A stretch of 64,000 nt of DNA from CAVUQH01 sp963774445 (GTDB taxonomy: Bacteria > Myxococcota_A > Polyangia > Haliangiales > Haliangiaceae): assembly GCA_963774445.1 (NCBI GenBank), contig CAVZFC010000029.1, positions 1-64,000 on the forward strand, given 5' to 3'. The position numbers and the translations under genes were made by a program. This document shows, piece by piece, positions 42,437-51,309 of this stretch (position 1 is its first letter; each line of letters begins with the position of its first letter). The notes below the pieces were generated by a model. That model did not search any database and was not told the origin of the DNA. It worked only from the letters and a program-made list of their open reading frames with translations.

Positions 42437-42491
42437 GAAAAACCCCTGTCGGAAACGGTAGTCTGGCCGGGATGGCTTTGCAAGGACCGGC

Positions 42492-42519
42492 TTGACAGCG
42501 CGGGCTCCACGGCTAGAAT
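42492..42519 (+). promoter_or_regulatory. Sigma70-type promoter of rpoZ
   Basis: TTGACA (42492-42497), a 16-base spacer, then TAGAAT (42514-42519). The predicted start near 42527 gives a leader of about 63 bases before the rpoZ GTG. This is the best consensus promoter in the window. Confidence 0.7.
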
Positions 42520-42589
42520 TCCGCGCCTGCGCGCGGGTCTCCCCGTCGCGCCCGAGCACGACTAAGGTCCCCTAAGCGAGGAAGAATAC

Positions 42590-42832
42590 GTGGCCCGCGT
42601 TACCGTAGAAGACTGTCTGGAGAAGGTTACCAACCGCTTTGCCCTCGTCGTCCTCGCTTCCGAGCGCGCGCGTCAGCTGTCCCGGGGTGCCCAGCCGCTG
42701 GTCGAGTGCGACAACAAGCCCGCGGTCACCGCGCTGCGCGAGATCGCCCAGGGTGATGTCTATTTCCGCGAGAACGTGCGCGATACCGTGCAGGAGTTCA
42801 TCGAGGAACGGCGCGCCCAGGGCTTCATGTAG
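42590..42832 (+). CDS. rpoZ: RNA polymerase omega subunit
   Basis: The product has 80 residues. MARVTVEDCLEKVTNRFALV is the classic omega N terminus, with the ASERARQL and KPAVTALREIAQG segments that clamp the beta-prime C terminus and bind ppGpp at one site in proteobacteria. Omega helps assemble RNA polymerase. The start is GTG, with GAGGA about 7 bases upstream, and a consensus promoter lies before it. No gmk or spoT neighbours are seen, unlike in many proteobacteria. Confidence 0.96.
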   Translation: MARVTVEDCLEKVTNRFALVVLASERARQLSRGAQPLVECDNKPAVTALREIAQGDVYFRENVRDTVQEFIEERRAQGFM

Positions 42833-42890
42833 CCCCGGCGCAACGGTCAAAAAATTGCCCCGCCCGCCCCGCCGCACGTAGATCGGTGGG

Positions 42891-43703
42891 GTGCGCGCCC
42901 ACGGTCCCACCTCGGCTACCCGCCGCGAACCCGCCTTCGAGCTGCTGGGTCGCGGCGGTTTCGTGCGCCTGGCCTATCGGCTGGGCCGCGCCCGCGCGAC
43001 CGGCGTGCTCACCGTTTGCTGCGGCGATCGCCGCGACCTCCTGGTGCTTCGCCGCGGCTATGTGATGACCGCCGAGTCCGACGCGCTCGGCCGGCAGGCG
43101 ACCCAGCGGCTGGCGCGACTGGCCGGCGCCGCCGATGCCCGCGCCCACTTCGACGGCGGCACCGCCGCCTACCCGCCCGGCGCCATCCAGCGCCAGCTGC
43201 CGCTCGCGGTCTGGGCGCGCCGCCACCTGGAGAGCCAGGTCAACGCCGGCCGCGCCCGCGATCTCCTGCACCGACTGGCCGGCGCCCGGCTGTCGGTGCG
43301 CCCGGAGCTTTCGCCCGACCCGGCGTTCTGCGACGCCACCGACCTGCGCATCCTCGAGGCGATGCGCGAGCCGCGCCGCCTGGATCAGATCTGGCCGGTG
43401 GCGCGCACCCCTCGCTTCCGCCTGCTGTCGTTCCTGCATTTCCTCGCCGAAACCGGCGCCCTGTCCACCGACGGCGTCGTCACCCGGCCGCGCTCGCCCA
43501 GCCCGCGCGCCCGCGCCGCCCACGAGCTGCTCGGCGTCACCGCCAGCGCGGATCACGTCGCGGTGCGTCGAGCCTATCGCCGCCTGGCCCGCGCGCTGCA
43601 CCCGGATCTGCACCCTGACGCCAGTGACGAGCGCCGCCGCGCGCTCGAGCGCAAGCTGGCCGACGTCACCGACGCCTACCGCCAGCTCTGCCCGGCCCCG
43701 TAG
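42891..43703 (+). CDS. J-domain protein with N-terminal DUF4388-like region
   Basis: The product has 270 residues from a GTG start. Residues about 20-200 resemble DUF4388/PATAN-type regions (ATGVLTVCCGDRRDLLVLRRG, GYVMTAESDALG), which are frequent in myxobacterial signalling proteins. Residues about 208-268 are a J domain with the HPD motif in LARALHPDLHPDAS, the site that stimulates Hsp70 ATPase. No DnaK is nearby. The pairing suggests a regulated co-chaperone, possibly tied to motility or polarity. Function is an inference. Confidence 0.82.
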   Translation: MRAHGPTSATRREPAFELLGRGGFVRLAYRLGRARATGVLTVCCGDRRDLLVLRRGYVMTAESDALGRQATQRLARLAGAADARAHFDGGTAAYPPGAIQRQLPLAVWARRHLESQVNAGRARDLLHRLAGARLSVRPELSPDPAFCDATDLRILEAMREPRRLDQIWPVARTPRFRLLSFLHFLAETGALSTDGVVTRPRSPSPRARAAHELLGVTASADHVAVRRAYRRLARALHPDLHPDASDERRRALERKLADVTDAYRQLCPAP

Positions 43704-43731
43704 CGATTCTGCGCCGAGATCGATTCCCTGC

Positions 43732-43737
43732 TACTGT
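43732..43737 (+). promoter_or_regulatory. TACTGT -10-like element, likely leaderless
   Basis: TACTGT lies 7 bases before the ATG at 43745 and no Shine-Dalgarno is present. The arrangement is like the TATAGT elements at 4153, 19380 and 30904. Confidence 0.3.
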
Positions 43738-43744
43738 GGTCGGG

Positions 43745-44953
43745 ATGTCTCGTGAGCGGCTGGAACGCGCCCGGGAGCACTGCTTCATGGGCGGCGTCGG
43801 CGACAGCGGCATGGCGCTGTGCGCGGCCAACGTGCCGTACGGCATCGCCAAGATCCACGATGTCCAGCGCCAGCTGGGCCTGCCCGAGGACGCCACCTTC
43901 GTCGCCTCCCCCGACGCGACCATCACCCGCAACGACAACCGCTGGCAGCAGGGCTTCGGCTACGGCGGCATGTACGAGTGGACCGGCGACTTCCACGTCC
44001 TTGACCTCAAGGCCAACGCCTGCGGGATGATGGTCGGCGCCCTGCCCGACTACCCCGAGCTGGCCGACGTCCGCGAGCGCTTGCACGCCTTCGAAGCCGA
44101 AGGGCTCAGCCTCGACGGCGTCCACCTCGACAACGATCTCCACGAGTCGAATCACTTCGTCAACGTCTTCGAGGTGTCGCCCGACACCCCCGAGCCACCA
44201 CCGGCGGGCGCCCGCTTCTACTTCATCATGCACTCCAGCGGGCACGAGCACCGCGGTCCCACTCCGCGCGGCGTCGGCCTCTACTGGGACAAGAGCGAGG
44301 CGCTGGTCAAGATGGCGCGCACGTTCGAAACCCCGTGGGGCGTGCTGCGCGTGCTCACCGGCGACGCGCTGGCCGAGTGGTACGACTTCTACGCGCGCAT
44401 CCAGGCGTTCAACCACCGCCGGCGCGAGCACCTGGCGGCGCACCTGTTCGGCGACTACACGCCGCTCATCAACGCCACCCACCAGGGGCTGGTGCGCGGC
44501 CCCGCCCGCGCCAACATCGGCTGCTATACCTTCGAGCCGGGCGCCGAGGGCATGGAGCGGATCTTCCCGCTCACCCTGTCGGCACAGCTGCCGGCGTTCC
44601 TCGTCCGCGCCAACCCCAGCTTCACCGACGCCGTCGTCGACCGCATGGGCTGGGGCGATCGCGTCGTTCGCCACGGCCTGCGCGAGCGGTTGCGCGACAC
44701 CAACCTGCTCCCCCACGGCGGCGGCTACACCTACGCCCAGCTGGCCGGCGTCGCCCGCGTGGTCGAAGAGGGTCCCGACCAGCGGCTGTTCGAGCTGACG
44801 CCGACCGCCGGCCACGACGCCCAGACCATCCGCACCCCGCGCGGGCTGCCGTACGCCTACCGCGGCCTGGAGGTCAAAGACCGGATGGAACAGCTCGAGC
44901 TCGGCCGCGCGGTCGTCGCCCTCGACCTGAAGTACGTGCTCAAGTCGGAGTAG
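43745..44953 (+). CDS. Divergent RtcB-like protein (unassigned family)
   Basis: The product has 402 residues. I know no direct family name, but the motif order recalls the RNA ligase RtcB. LKANACGMMVGAL (C93) parallels the D-I-G-C-G-M site, HESNHFVNVFEV (H137) parallels GNHF, and FIMHSSGHEHRG (H163) parallels the HSGSRG site; ATHQGL may be another metal His. The Asp of the DxxCG site is Ala here (A90), and no match to the SHGAGR guanylylation His is seen. RtcB usually has about 480 residues. If homologous, it may bind metal without ligase activity. The NTT-like gene follows two bases later. Confidence 0.6.
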   Translation: MSRERLERAREHCFMGGVGDSGMALCAANVPYGIAKIHDVQRQLGLPEDATFVASPDATITRNDNRWQQGFGYGGMYEWTGDFHVLDLKANACGMMVGALPDYPELADVRERLHAFEAEGLSLDGVHLDNDLHESNHFVNVFEVSPDTPEPPPAGARFYFIMHSSGHEHRGPTPRGVGLYWDKSEALVKMARTFETPWGVLRVLTGDALAEWYDFYARIQAFNHRRREHLAAHLFGDYTPLINATHQGLVRGPARANIGCYTFEPGAEGMERIFPLTLSAQLPAFLVRANPSFTDAVVDRMGWGDRVVRHGLRERLRDTNLLPHGGGYTYAQLAGVARVVEEGPDQRLFELTPTAGHDAQTIRTPRGLPYAYRGLEVKDRMEQLELGRAVVALDLKYVLKSE

Positions 44954-44955
44954 CC

Positions 44956-46476
44956 GTGGCATCGGGCCTGCTCCGCCTGCTCCACGTGCGCCCCGGCGAG
45001 GGCGGCAAGCTGGCCCGCGTCGCCGCCATCGGCGCCGCCTACGTCGCCGCCACCGCGATCGGCAACGACGTCGCTGAGTCGATCTTCGTCACCCGCGTCG
45101 GCCCGCAGTCGCTGCCTGTGGTCTTCTTGGCCAAGGGGCTGCTCGACATCCTCGCCGCGGCGCTCTACCTGCCGCTGGCGCGCGGGCGCAGCGAGCGCGC
45201 GGTCTGGGTCGCGGCGATCTCTCTGTATGCCGCGGTGGTGATCGGCGGCCGCGCGATCGTCGCCGGCGGTGGCGACGCCTCGGCCTACGCCCTGTTCATC
45301 GGCCACGAGGCCGCCTGGACGATCCTGACCATCCACTGGGGCGTCTATCTCCTCGACGTCTTCGACGCCTCGCAGGCGCGCCGACTCTTTCCCCTGCTCT
45401 TCACCACGGCGCGGGTCGGCGGCATCCTCGCCGGCCTCCTGGTCGGCCTGCTCGCGACGCCGGTGGGCGCCGCCAACCTGCTCTTGTTCGGCGCGGCGCT
45501 GGCCGCCGCCGCCGGTGCCCTGGCAGTGGCCCGCCCCGACGCGCCGTCGGTCTCGCCCGCCGCCAGCCTGCGCATGGAAGCGGCCGCGCCGGAGGACGAC
45601 CCCGGCGACCGAGACGACGGCGCCGAGGCAGCCACCGGCCTACTGGCCACCTGGCGCCGCGCCGCCGCCTCGCCGCTGGTCCGCGCCATCGCCCTGTCGA
45701 CCGCGGCGATGGTGCTGCTCCGCTACGGCTTGCAGATGATCGCCCTGGGCGAGATCAACCGCGCCATGGACGGCGACAACGCGCGCGTCGCCTCGTTCCT
45801 CGGCCTGTTCGGCGCGGTCGCCAACGGCGCCGGCATCCTCGTCGGCGTGCTGATCGTGCCGCGCCTGCTCTCGCGCCTCGGGGTCGGCGTCGCCAACGTG
45901 CTCTACGCGCTGGGCACGGTCGTCGCCTACGCCCTGCTGCTCGTCTGGCCGTCGCTGGCCACCGCCGCCGTCGCCCGCGGCGTGCGCGTGCAGCTCAAGG
46001 ATGCGCTCAAGACCCCGCTGTCGACCCTGTTCTACGGCGCCGAGCCACCCGCGCAGCGAGCCGGGGCGCGCTCCTTCATCTTCGGCGCCGCCATCCCGAT
46101 CGCCACGGTGCTGGCCGCCGGCGCGCTCGAGGCCGGCCGCCGCGGCGCGACCAATCTGGCCGCCGTCGCCTGGGGCGGCCTGGGCGTCGCGGTCCTGTTC
46201 GTCGCCGCCTCGGCGGTGCAGAACCGCCGCTGGCGCGCGCGCATGATCGAGCTCCTCGACCTGGAGCTGGCCCGAGCCCCCGCGGCCAGTCCCGCCGCCG
46301 TCGCCACCGCCCGCGCGCGCCTCGTCGACGCGGGCACTCCGGAGCCGGCCGCCGACCGCCTGGCGCGCGGGCTGGCCTGCGCCAATCCGCGGGTTTCGGC
46401 CGTGGCCGAGGAGCTCCTGGCCGAGACCCTCCCGCGCCGCCGGGCCCACGCCCTGGCCGCCGCGCTGCGCCGGTAG
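44956..46476 (+). CDS. NTT/MFS-like multi-pass membrane protein
   Basis: The product has 506 residues from the GTG at 44956, 2 bases after the preceding stop. About 10-12 hydrophobic helices fill residues 15-420. The first segment (AIGNDVAESIFVTRVGPQSLP) and the placement of charges resemble the Npt1/Npt2 nucleotide-transporter relatives of the major facilitator fold. A loop rich in Asp/Glu (APEDDPGDRDDGAE) splits the halves. The C-terminal 90 residues are helical and Ala-rich, like a HEAT-type tail. The substrate is unknown; nucleotide transport is only a family guess. The frame upstream of 44956 belongs to no plausible protein. Confidence 0.72.
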   Translation: MASGLLRLLHVRPGEGGKLARVAAIGAAYVAATAIGNDVAESIFVTRVGPQSLPVVFLAKGLLDILAAALYLPLARGRSERAVWVAAISLYAAVVIGGRAIVAGGGDASAYALFIGHEAAWTILTIHWGVYLLDVFDASQARRLFPLLFTTARVGGILAGLLVGLLATPVGAANLLLFGAALAAAAGALAVARPDAPSVSPAASLRMEAAAPEDDPGDRDDGAEAATGLLATWRRAAASPLVRAIALSTAAMVLLRYGLQMIALGEINRAMDGDNARVASFLGLFGAVANGAGILVGVLIVPRLLSRLGVGVANVLYALGTVVAYALLLVWPSLATAAVARGVRVQLKDALKTPLSTLFYGAEPPAQRAGARSFIFGAAIPIATVLAAGALEAGRRGATNLAAVAWGGLGVAVLFVAASAVQNRRWRARMIELLDLELARAPAASPAAVATARARLVDAGTPEPAADRLARGLACANPRVSAVAEELLAETLPRRRAHALAAALRR

Positions 46477-46604
46477 CGCTTCCGCGGGCCGAACCGGCCG
46501 GCGTATGCTCGCGGGGCTCGGAGCGGTTTCGCCGAGCGGTGTCACACCGTCGCCCCTTTCGCCTCCATCACCTGCAGGCGGGCAGCGACCCGCAGGAGAA
46601 GCCG

Positions 46605-48731
46605 ATGAGCGATCACGACAATCCGACCCAGGACGCCGAGCTCGCGCGCAGCGCGCTGGCCCAGGGCGACCTGCCCCACGCCATCCACCACATCGGCTGC
46701 GCCCTGGTCGGCGACCCGACCAACGCCGAGTGGACCGCCATCCTCGACGAGATCATCCAGCGCAGCCCCGACGCCCTCGGGCTGGTGCCGATTCACGACG
46801 GCGTCGACTTCGTCACCGCCGCCACCCGTGCCTACGTGCAGGCAGCCACCGGCAACCTGCCCGACGCGGTGTCGCTCCTGGGCAACGTCGCCAAGACCCG
46901 ACCCGACGTGCCGTTCCTGGCCTGGGCGGTGCGCTGGCTGCAGCAGGCCGGCGGCGCCCGCGCGCTGTCGTTCGACGACTTCATGTCGGCGCTGGGCGCG
47001 CCGATCATGCGCCTGGCCTTCGGCTGCCCCAGCCCGATGGACTCCGACGATCCGCGCCGACCCAACGTGCAGCACGGCCTGACCCTCTTCCAGATGGCCC
47101 GCTCTGCCTTCCCCACCGAGTCGGTGATCTTCTACGGCGAGTCGATCTGCTGCCGCCGCCTGGGCCGCTTCGACGAAGCGCTGCCACTGGCCGAGCACGC
47201 GCTCGCGCTCGATCCGGCGTGGCGAAACTGCGTCGCCGTCGCCCAGGTCTACCGCGACATGGGCCGCATCGACGACGCCGTCGGCTATTTCAAGAAGGCG
47301 CTCGACTACGACCCCGAGGACACCTCGGCGTGGATGGACATCGGCGACCTGTACCTGGACGCCGAGCGCTACCGCGAGGCGCAGGAGGCCTACGGCAACG
47401 TCCTGCGCAAAGAGCCCGACAACGCCTGGGCCAGCGCGTCGGTGACCTACTGCCGCTACCGCAGCGAAGGCGAGCCGCTGGCGCTGGCGCTGGCGCTGCT
47501 CCGCGCGCGCGACGGCGACGACGGCGACCGCGCCAACCAGCTGTTCAAGCGGATCGAGCCGCCGATGGAGTGGGTCAACTGGATCCCGCGCGCCGGCGAC
47601 GCCTCGTGCAACGCCATGCGCGACATCTTCGAGCGGATGTACGAAAACCCGGCCGAGCACCACGGCAGCCAGGTGAGCCTGCGGCTGAGCCATCCCGAGG
47701 CGCCCAGCGTGGTCACCGCCTTCCGCCTGCAGATGGAGATGTGGGGGCCGCACGTCGGCCTGGTCTACGAGGTCGACACAGTGCCGCAACCCGACCCGCG
47801 CCAACCCGTGGCGCAGATCGAGTACCCGCTGTGGGTGTGGAAGGACGGCCTGCCGGTACCGCAGATCCCAACGCCCGATCCCGCGGTGGCGCGAGCGGTG
47901 TTCGAGCTGTGCGAGGAGCCGTTCCATTTGTGGAAGGTGTGGGGCCCCCGGGCAGCCGAGATCGCCCAGCGCCTCGGCCCCGGCGCGCTGCAGTCGCTGC
48001 TCGGCTGCATGGTCCACCCGCCGCGGCCGCCGCGCTCGAGCTACCGCGTGCTGATGTGGGTGCAGCGGGTGCAGCTGGCGGCCGCGCTGATCATCGCCCA
48101 CCTCGACGGCGGCTGGTCGCACAGTCTGCGCCAGCGCGCGCTCTACTCGCTGGTCTACGGTCCGGTCAACTGGAGCGTCAACGCCGGCATCGTCGCCCTG
48201 GCCTACCTCGGCCGCACCGACCCGGCGATCCGCGCCGACGTCAACCAGGTTTTCTCCTGGCTGGCCAGCCAGGTGCCGCGCGACGGCTTCACCTGCTTCG
48301 AGTACGCGCTGGCCGCGGCCTGGTTGCACATGGGTGGCCACGACAGCGGCACCCAGGCCAGCCTCGAGGGCTGGATCGATCGCATCGTCGACGGCAAGAC
48401 CCAGTCCGGCTCTCGCGTCACCGGCCTCGAGCTGGGACCCAAGCCGTTCGATCAGGCCGCCGAGATGGCCGCGGCCCAGGAGGCCCGGGCCGCCATCGCC
48501 AGCGGCGACGGCGGCGATCCGGATCCGGTCGTCTTTCCCGGCCAGGCGGTGCCGCGTCTGTCGGACTACGTGCGGCTGATGAAGGGGATGCAGACCGGAG
48601 ACATGATGGGGGCGCTGGGACAGTTCGGGCTGGACATGATGACCTACGGCTCGGTGGCCACCGCGTGGGGGCAGAAGCTGGCGGCCGATCCGACGCTGAA
48701 TGCCAGGTTCAGCCAGATGATGGTGGGCTGA
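46605..48731 (+). CDS. TPR-repeat protein upstream of chemosensory operon
   Basis: The product has 708 residues from the ATG at 46605, with AGGAGA upstream. Tetratricopeptide-like units lie at about 20-90 and 180-270 (NCVAVAQVYRDMGRIDDAVG, TSAWMDIGDLYLDAERYREA). The rest, about 300-700, is a mostly helical region with many Trp and His residues and is not recognised (HHGSQVSLRLSHPEAPSV, WVQRVQLAAALIIAHLDGGW). No signal peptide. It ends 52 bases before cheW and may be a scaffold or co-regulated protein. Confidence 0.75.
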   Translation: MSDHDNPTQDAELARSALAQGDLPHAIHHIGCALVGDPTNAEWTAILDEIIQRSPDALGLVPIHDGVDFVTAATRAYVQAATGNLPDAVSLLGNVAKTRPDVPFLAWAVRWLQQAGGARALSFDDFMSALGAPIMRLAFGCPSPMDSDDPRRPNVQHGLTLFQMARSAFPTESVIFYGESICCRRLGRFDEALPLAEHALALDPAWRNCVAVAQVYRDMGRIDDAVGYFKKALDYDPEDTSAWMDIGDLYLDAERYREAQEAYGNVLRKEPDNAWASASVTYCRYRSEGEPLALALALLRARDGDDGDRANQLFKRIEPPMEWVNWIPRAGDASCNAMRDIFERMYENPAEHHGSQVSLRLSHPEAPSVVTAFRLQMEMWGPHVGLVYEVDTVPQPDPRQPVAQIEYPLWVWKDGLPVPQIPTPDPAVARAVFELCEEPFHLWKVWGPRAAEIAQRLGPGALQSLLGCMVHPPRPPRSSYRVLMWVQRVQLAAALIIAHLDGGWSHSLRQRALYSLVYGPVNWSVNAGIVALAYLGRTDPAIRADVNQVFSWLASQVPRDGFTCFEYALAAAWLHMGGHDSGTQASLEGWIDRIVDGKTQSGSRVTGLELGPKPFDQAAEMAAAQEARAAIASGDGGDPDPVVFPGQAVPRLSDYVRLMKGMQTGDMMGALGQFGLDMMTYGSVATAWGQKLAADPTLNARFSQMMVG

Positions 48732-48783
48732 GCGGCCGGCCGCTTGCCCCCCGGAAGAGCAGCGCGATACCCTCGCGCTGCCC

Positions 48784-49287
48784 ATGCAAGCTGCCGGAAC
48801 TGGGGATGTCGCCGGCGCGGCGAAGCTCTTGTGCTTCTTCCTGGGCGGCCAGGAGTACGGGGCGCCCATCACCGAGGTCAAGGAGACCTTGCTGGTCAAA
48901 CCGATCACGCCGGTCTTTCTCACCCCGCCCTGGCTGAGCGGCATCATCAACCTGCGCGGCGACGTGCTCGCCGTCATCGACCTGGCCCAATTTCTCGGCC
49001 AGCCACCGACGACCCTCACCGGCGACTGCCGGATCGTGGTCGTGCTGTGGCGCGACGGCGGCGACGATGCCCGGCCCAGGCTGGCCGGCATCCTCGTCAA
49101 CCGGATGGCCGAGCTGCGCACGATCGATCTCGGCGCGCTGCAACCCCCGCCGGCCACGCTGGCGCCGCGCGGGGCCGAGCTGCTCCGCGGCGTGGCCACG
49201 GTCGAGGACGGCGCGCCGCTGCGTGTGCTCGACCTGCCCGCGCTGATGACCTCCGAACGCATGCGCGCGTTCCAGTCCCGAGCTTGA
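48784..49287 (+). CDS. cheW: CheW-like coupling protein
   Basis: The product has 167 residues forming one CheW domain: LCFFLGGQEYGAPITEVKE, PPWLSGIINLRGDVLAVIDL and LLRGVATVEDGAPLRVLDL match its conserved parts. It links the receptor to the CheA kinase. GATACC lies 12 bases before the ATG and no good ribosome site is visible. It is the first gene of the chemosensory cluster and is followed 9 bases later by the receptor. Confidence 0.9.
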   Translation: MQAAGTGDVAGAAKLLCFFLGGQEYGAPITEVKETLLVKPITPVFLTPPWLSGIINLRGDVLAVIDLAQFLGQPPTTLTGDCRIVVVLWRDGGDDARPRLAGILVNRMAELRTIDLGALQPPPATLAPRGAELLRGVATVEDGAPLRVLDLPALMTSERMRAFQSRA

Positions 49288-49296
49288 GGAGACCCC

Positions 49297-51309
49297 GTGG
49301 CCCGCAAAGGCATCCGCATCAACATGTTCTGGAAGTTCCTGGCCGGTTGTCTGCTCCTGGCCGGGCTGCTCCTCCTCGGCGGCTACCTGGTGGTGCGCTC
49401 GGAGACGCGGATGAAGAGCCGCGGCAACTACCTGGAGAAGCACTTCAAGCGCTACCTCAACTACCAGGACGGTCTCGGCCGCGCGGTGTCATCGGTGACC
49501 GATCGCGAGGCCAACGAGCCGGAGCTCCGCCGCGCGCTGACCCCACACCCCGGGCCCGACGACAAGCTGGTCGTCAACCGCGAGCACGCCGCCCAGCTCA
49601 TCGGCGACGTGTTCAAGATCCTGTCGGACCAGAACTCGCTGCAGCCCGACGTGATGGTGCTGTTCGACAAGAACGGCGGTCTGATCTGGGCCTCGCCCGA
49701 CTCGCCGATCCAGTCGGGTGACCTGCGCGAGCTCGAGGCCGTCGCCCGCGTGCGCACCGGCTCGGCGTTCTTCAACAAGGTGCTGGTCCACCGCGGCGTC
49801 GCGCTGCAGATCGCGGGGGTGCCGATCCGCGCGGTCGGCTCCGACGACGTCGTCGGCGGCATCATCACCGGCGTCCGCCTGGTCCGCTACATGGAGGACT
49901 ACAAGGAGCAGTCGGACGAAAAAGAGGTCATGAAGCACCGCCTGGTGCTGGTCCACGACAACCAGGTGGTCGCGTCGGTCTTCCCCGAGGGGGAGTGGTC
50001 CGATCTGGGCCAGCAGCTGCAGGAGCAGAACTGGGGCTACGAGCGCGAGGGCAACCTCAACCGCCCGGTGATCCGCCTCAAGCAGGGCGACTACGACTTC
50101 TACGAGCAGGACATCGAGGGCTTCGCCGGCCTGCAGACCGGCAAGATCGGCAAGCTGTTCCTCCTGCGCAGCCGCTCCAACCTCAAGGGCCGCGGGCCGA
50201 CCTTCCCGGGCAAGGAGATCGCCATCGGCATCGCGCTGTCAGTGCTGATCGCCTGGCTGCTGTCATTCTGGATCACCCGTCCGATCAAGAAGTTCGTCGA
50301 GCAGTCGCAGAAGATGCTCGAAGGCGAGACCGATCTCACCCAGCGCATCGAGCTGGGTTCCCACGACGAGACCCAGGATCTGGCCGACAACATCAACGAG
50401 GTGTTCAGCCGGCTCTACCGCCTGGCCAGCGACGTACAGGGCGCGGCGTTCCACGTCGGCGCCTCGTCGGCCGAGATCAGCGCCGCGTCCAAGCAGATGC
50501 TCGGCGGGCTCAAGGATCAGACGCTCAAGATCGAGGGCTCGACCGCGGCAGTCACCGAGCTGTCGGCGTCGATCCAGCAGGTCGCCGCCAACGCCGGCGA
50601 GGCGAACAAGGTCGCCGAGAAATCCAACGTCGCCGTCGGCCAGGCGCAGGCGCGCATGAGCCAGATCCGCGCCGCGGTCGAGGACGCCGCCGAAAAGATG
50701 GGCGAGCTGGGTGAGAGCTCCAAGCGGATCGGCAACATCGTCGAGGTCATCCGCCAGATCAGCGAGCAGACCTCCCTGCTGGCACTCAACGCCTCGATCG
50801 AGGCCGCCCACGCCGGCGAGCAGGGACGCGGGTTTGCCGTGGTCGCCGACGAGGTGTCGTCGCTGGCCCGCCGCGTCGGCCAGTCGGCCAAGGACATCGA
50901 GGCGCTGATCCAGACCATCAAGGAGCAGACCGCCGAGGCGGTCCACTCGATGGAGGTCGGCACCGGTGAGGTCGAGGGTGGCACGTCGCTGGTGACCAAC
51001 ACGCTGACCGATCTGCAGCAGCTGATCGCCGTGGTCAACGACACCGCCGCCGCGGTGCAGGAGCAGGCAGTGGTCTCGGACGAGATCGCGCGCAACATGG
51101 ACGCGGTGCGCGAGATCGCCCAGGAGGTGCTGACCGGCTCGGAGGAGTCGGTGGTGCAGTCCGAGCAGCTGCACGAGCTGGCGTTCCAGCTCGAGGAGTC
51201 GGTCGGCGGCTTCAACCTCGACGCGCGTGACGCCGCCGACTCGGCGTCGCGGACCCTGCCCGGCGGCAAGCGGCCGGCGCTCGAGTCGGGACGGCCGCGG
51301 CGCGGATGA
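49297..51309 (+). CDS. Methyl-accepting chemotaxis protein, membrane-bound
   Basis: The product has 670 residues from a GTG with GAGGAG upstream. A first helix lies at about 10-30, then an extracytoplasmic domain (35-300) that resembles a Cache-like sensor, a second helix (about 307-326), a HAMP segment (327-380) and a coiled-coil signalling domain. The hairpin tip LLALNASIEAAHAGEQGRG (about 494-512) and GFAVVADEVSSLARR define the MCP family. CheR and CheB in the operon imply methylation. The stop overlaps the cheR ATG. The ligand is unknown. Confidence 0.93.
   Translation: MARKGIRINMFWKFLAGCLLLAGLLLLGGYLVVRSETRMKSRGNYLEKHFKRYLNYQDGLGRAVSSVTDREANEPELRRALTPHPGPDDKLVVNREHAAQLIGDVFKILSDQNSLQPDVMVLFDKNGGLIWASPDSPIQSGDLRELEAVARVRTGSAFFNKVLVHRGVALQIAGVPIRAVGSDDVVGGIITGVRLVRYMEDYKEQSDEKEVMKHRLVLVHDNQVVASVFPEGEWSDLGQQLQEQNWGYEREGNLNRPVIRLKQGDYDFYEQDIEGFAGLQTGKIGKLFLLRSRSNLKGRGPTFPGKEIAIGIALSVLIAWLLSFWITRPIKKFVEQSQKMLEGETDLTQRIELGSHDETQDLADNINEVFSRLYRLASDVQGAAFHVGASSAEISAASKQMLGGLKDQTLKIEGSTAAVTELSASIQQVAANAGEANKVAEKSNVAVGQAQARMSQIRAAVEDAAEKMGELGESSKRIGNIVEVIRQISEQTSLLALNASIEAAHAGEQGRGFAVVADEVSSLARRVGQSAKDIEALIQTIKEQTAEAVHSMEVGTGEVEGGTSLVTNTLTDLQQLIAVVNDTAAAVQEQAVVSDEIARNMDAVREIAQEVLTGSEESVVQSEQLHELAFQLEESVGGFNLDARDAADSASRTLPGGKRPALESGRPRRG

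Noticed and set aside
44335..44955. Upstream 207-codon extension of the NTT-like protein
   Set aside because: It overlaps the RtcB-like gene in another frame and is Arg/Pro/Ala-rich without helices; the GTG at 44956 directly follows that gene's stop.
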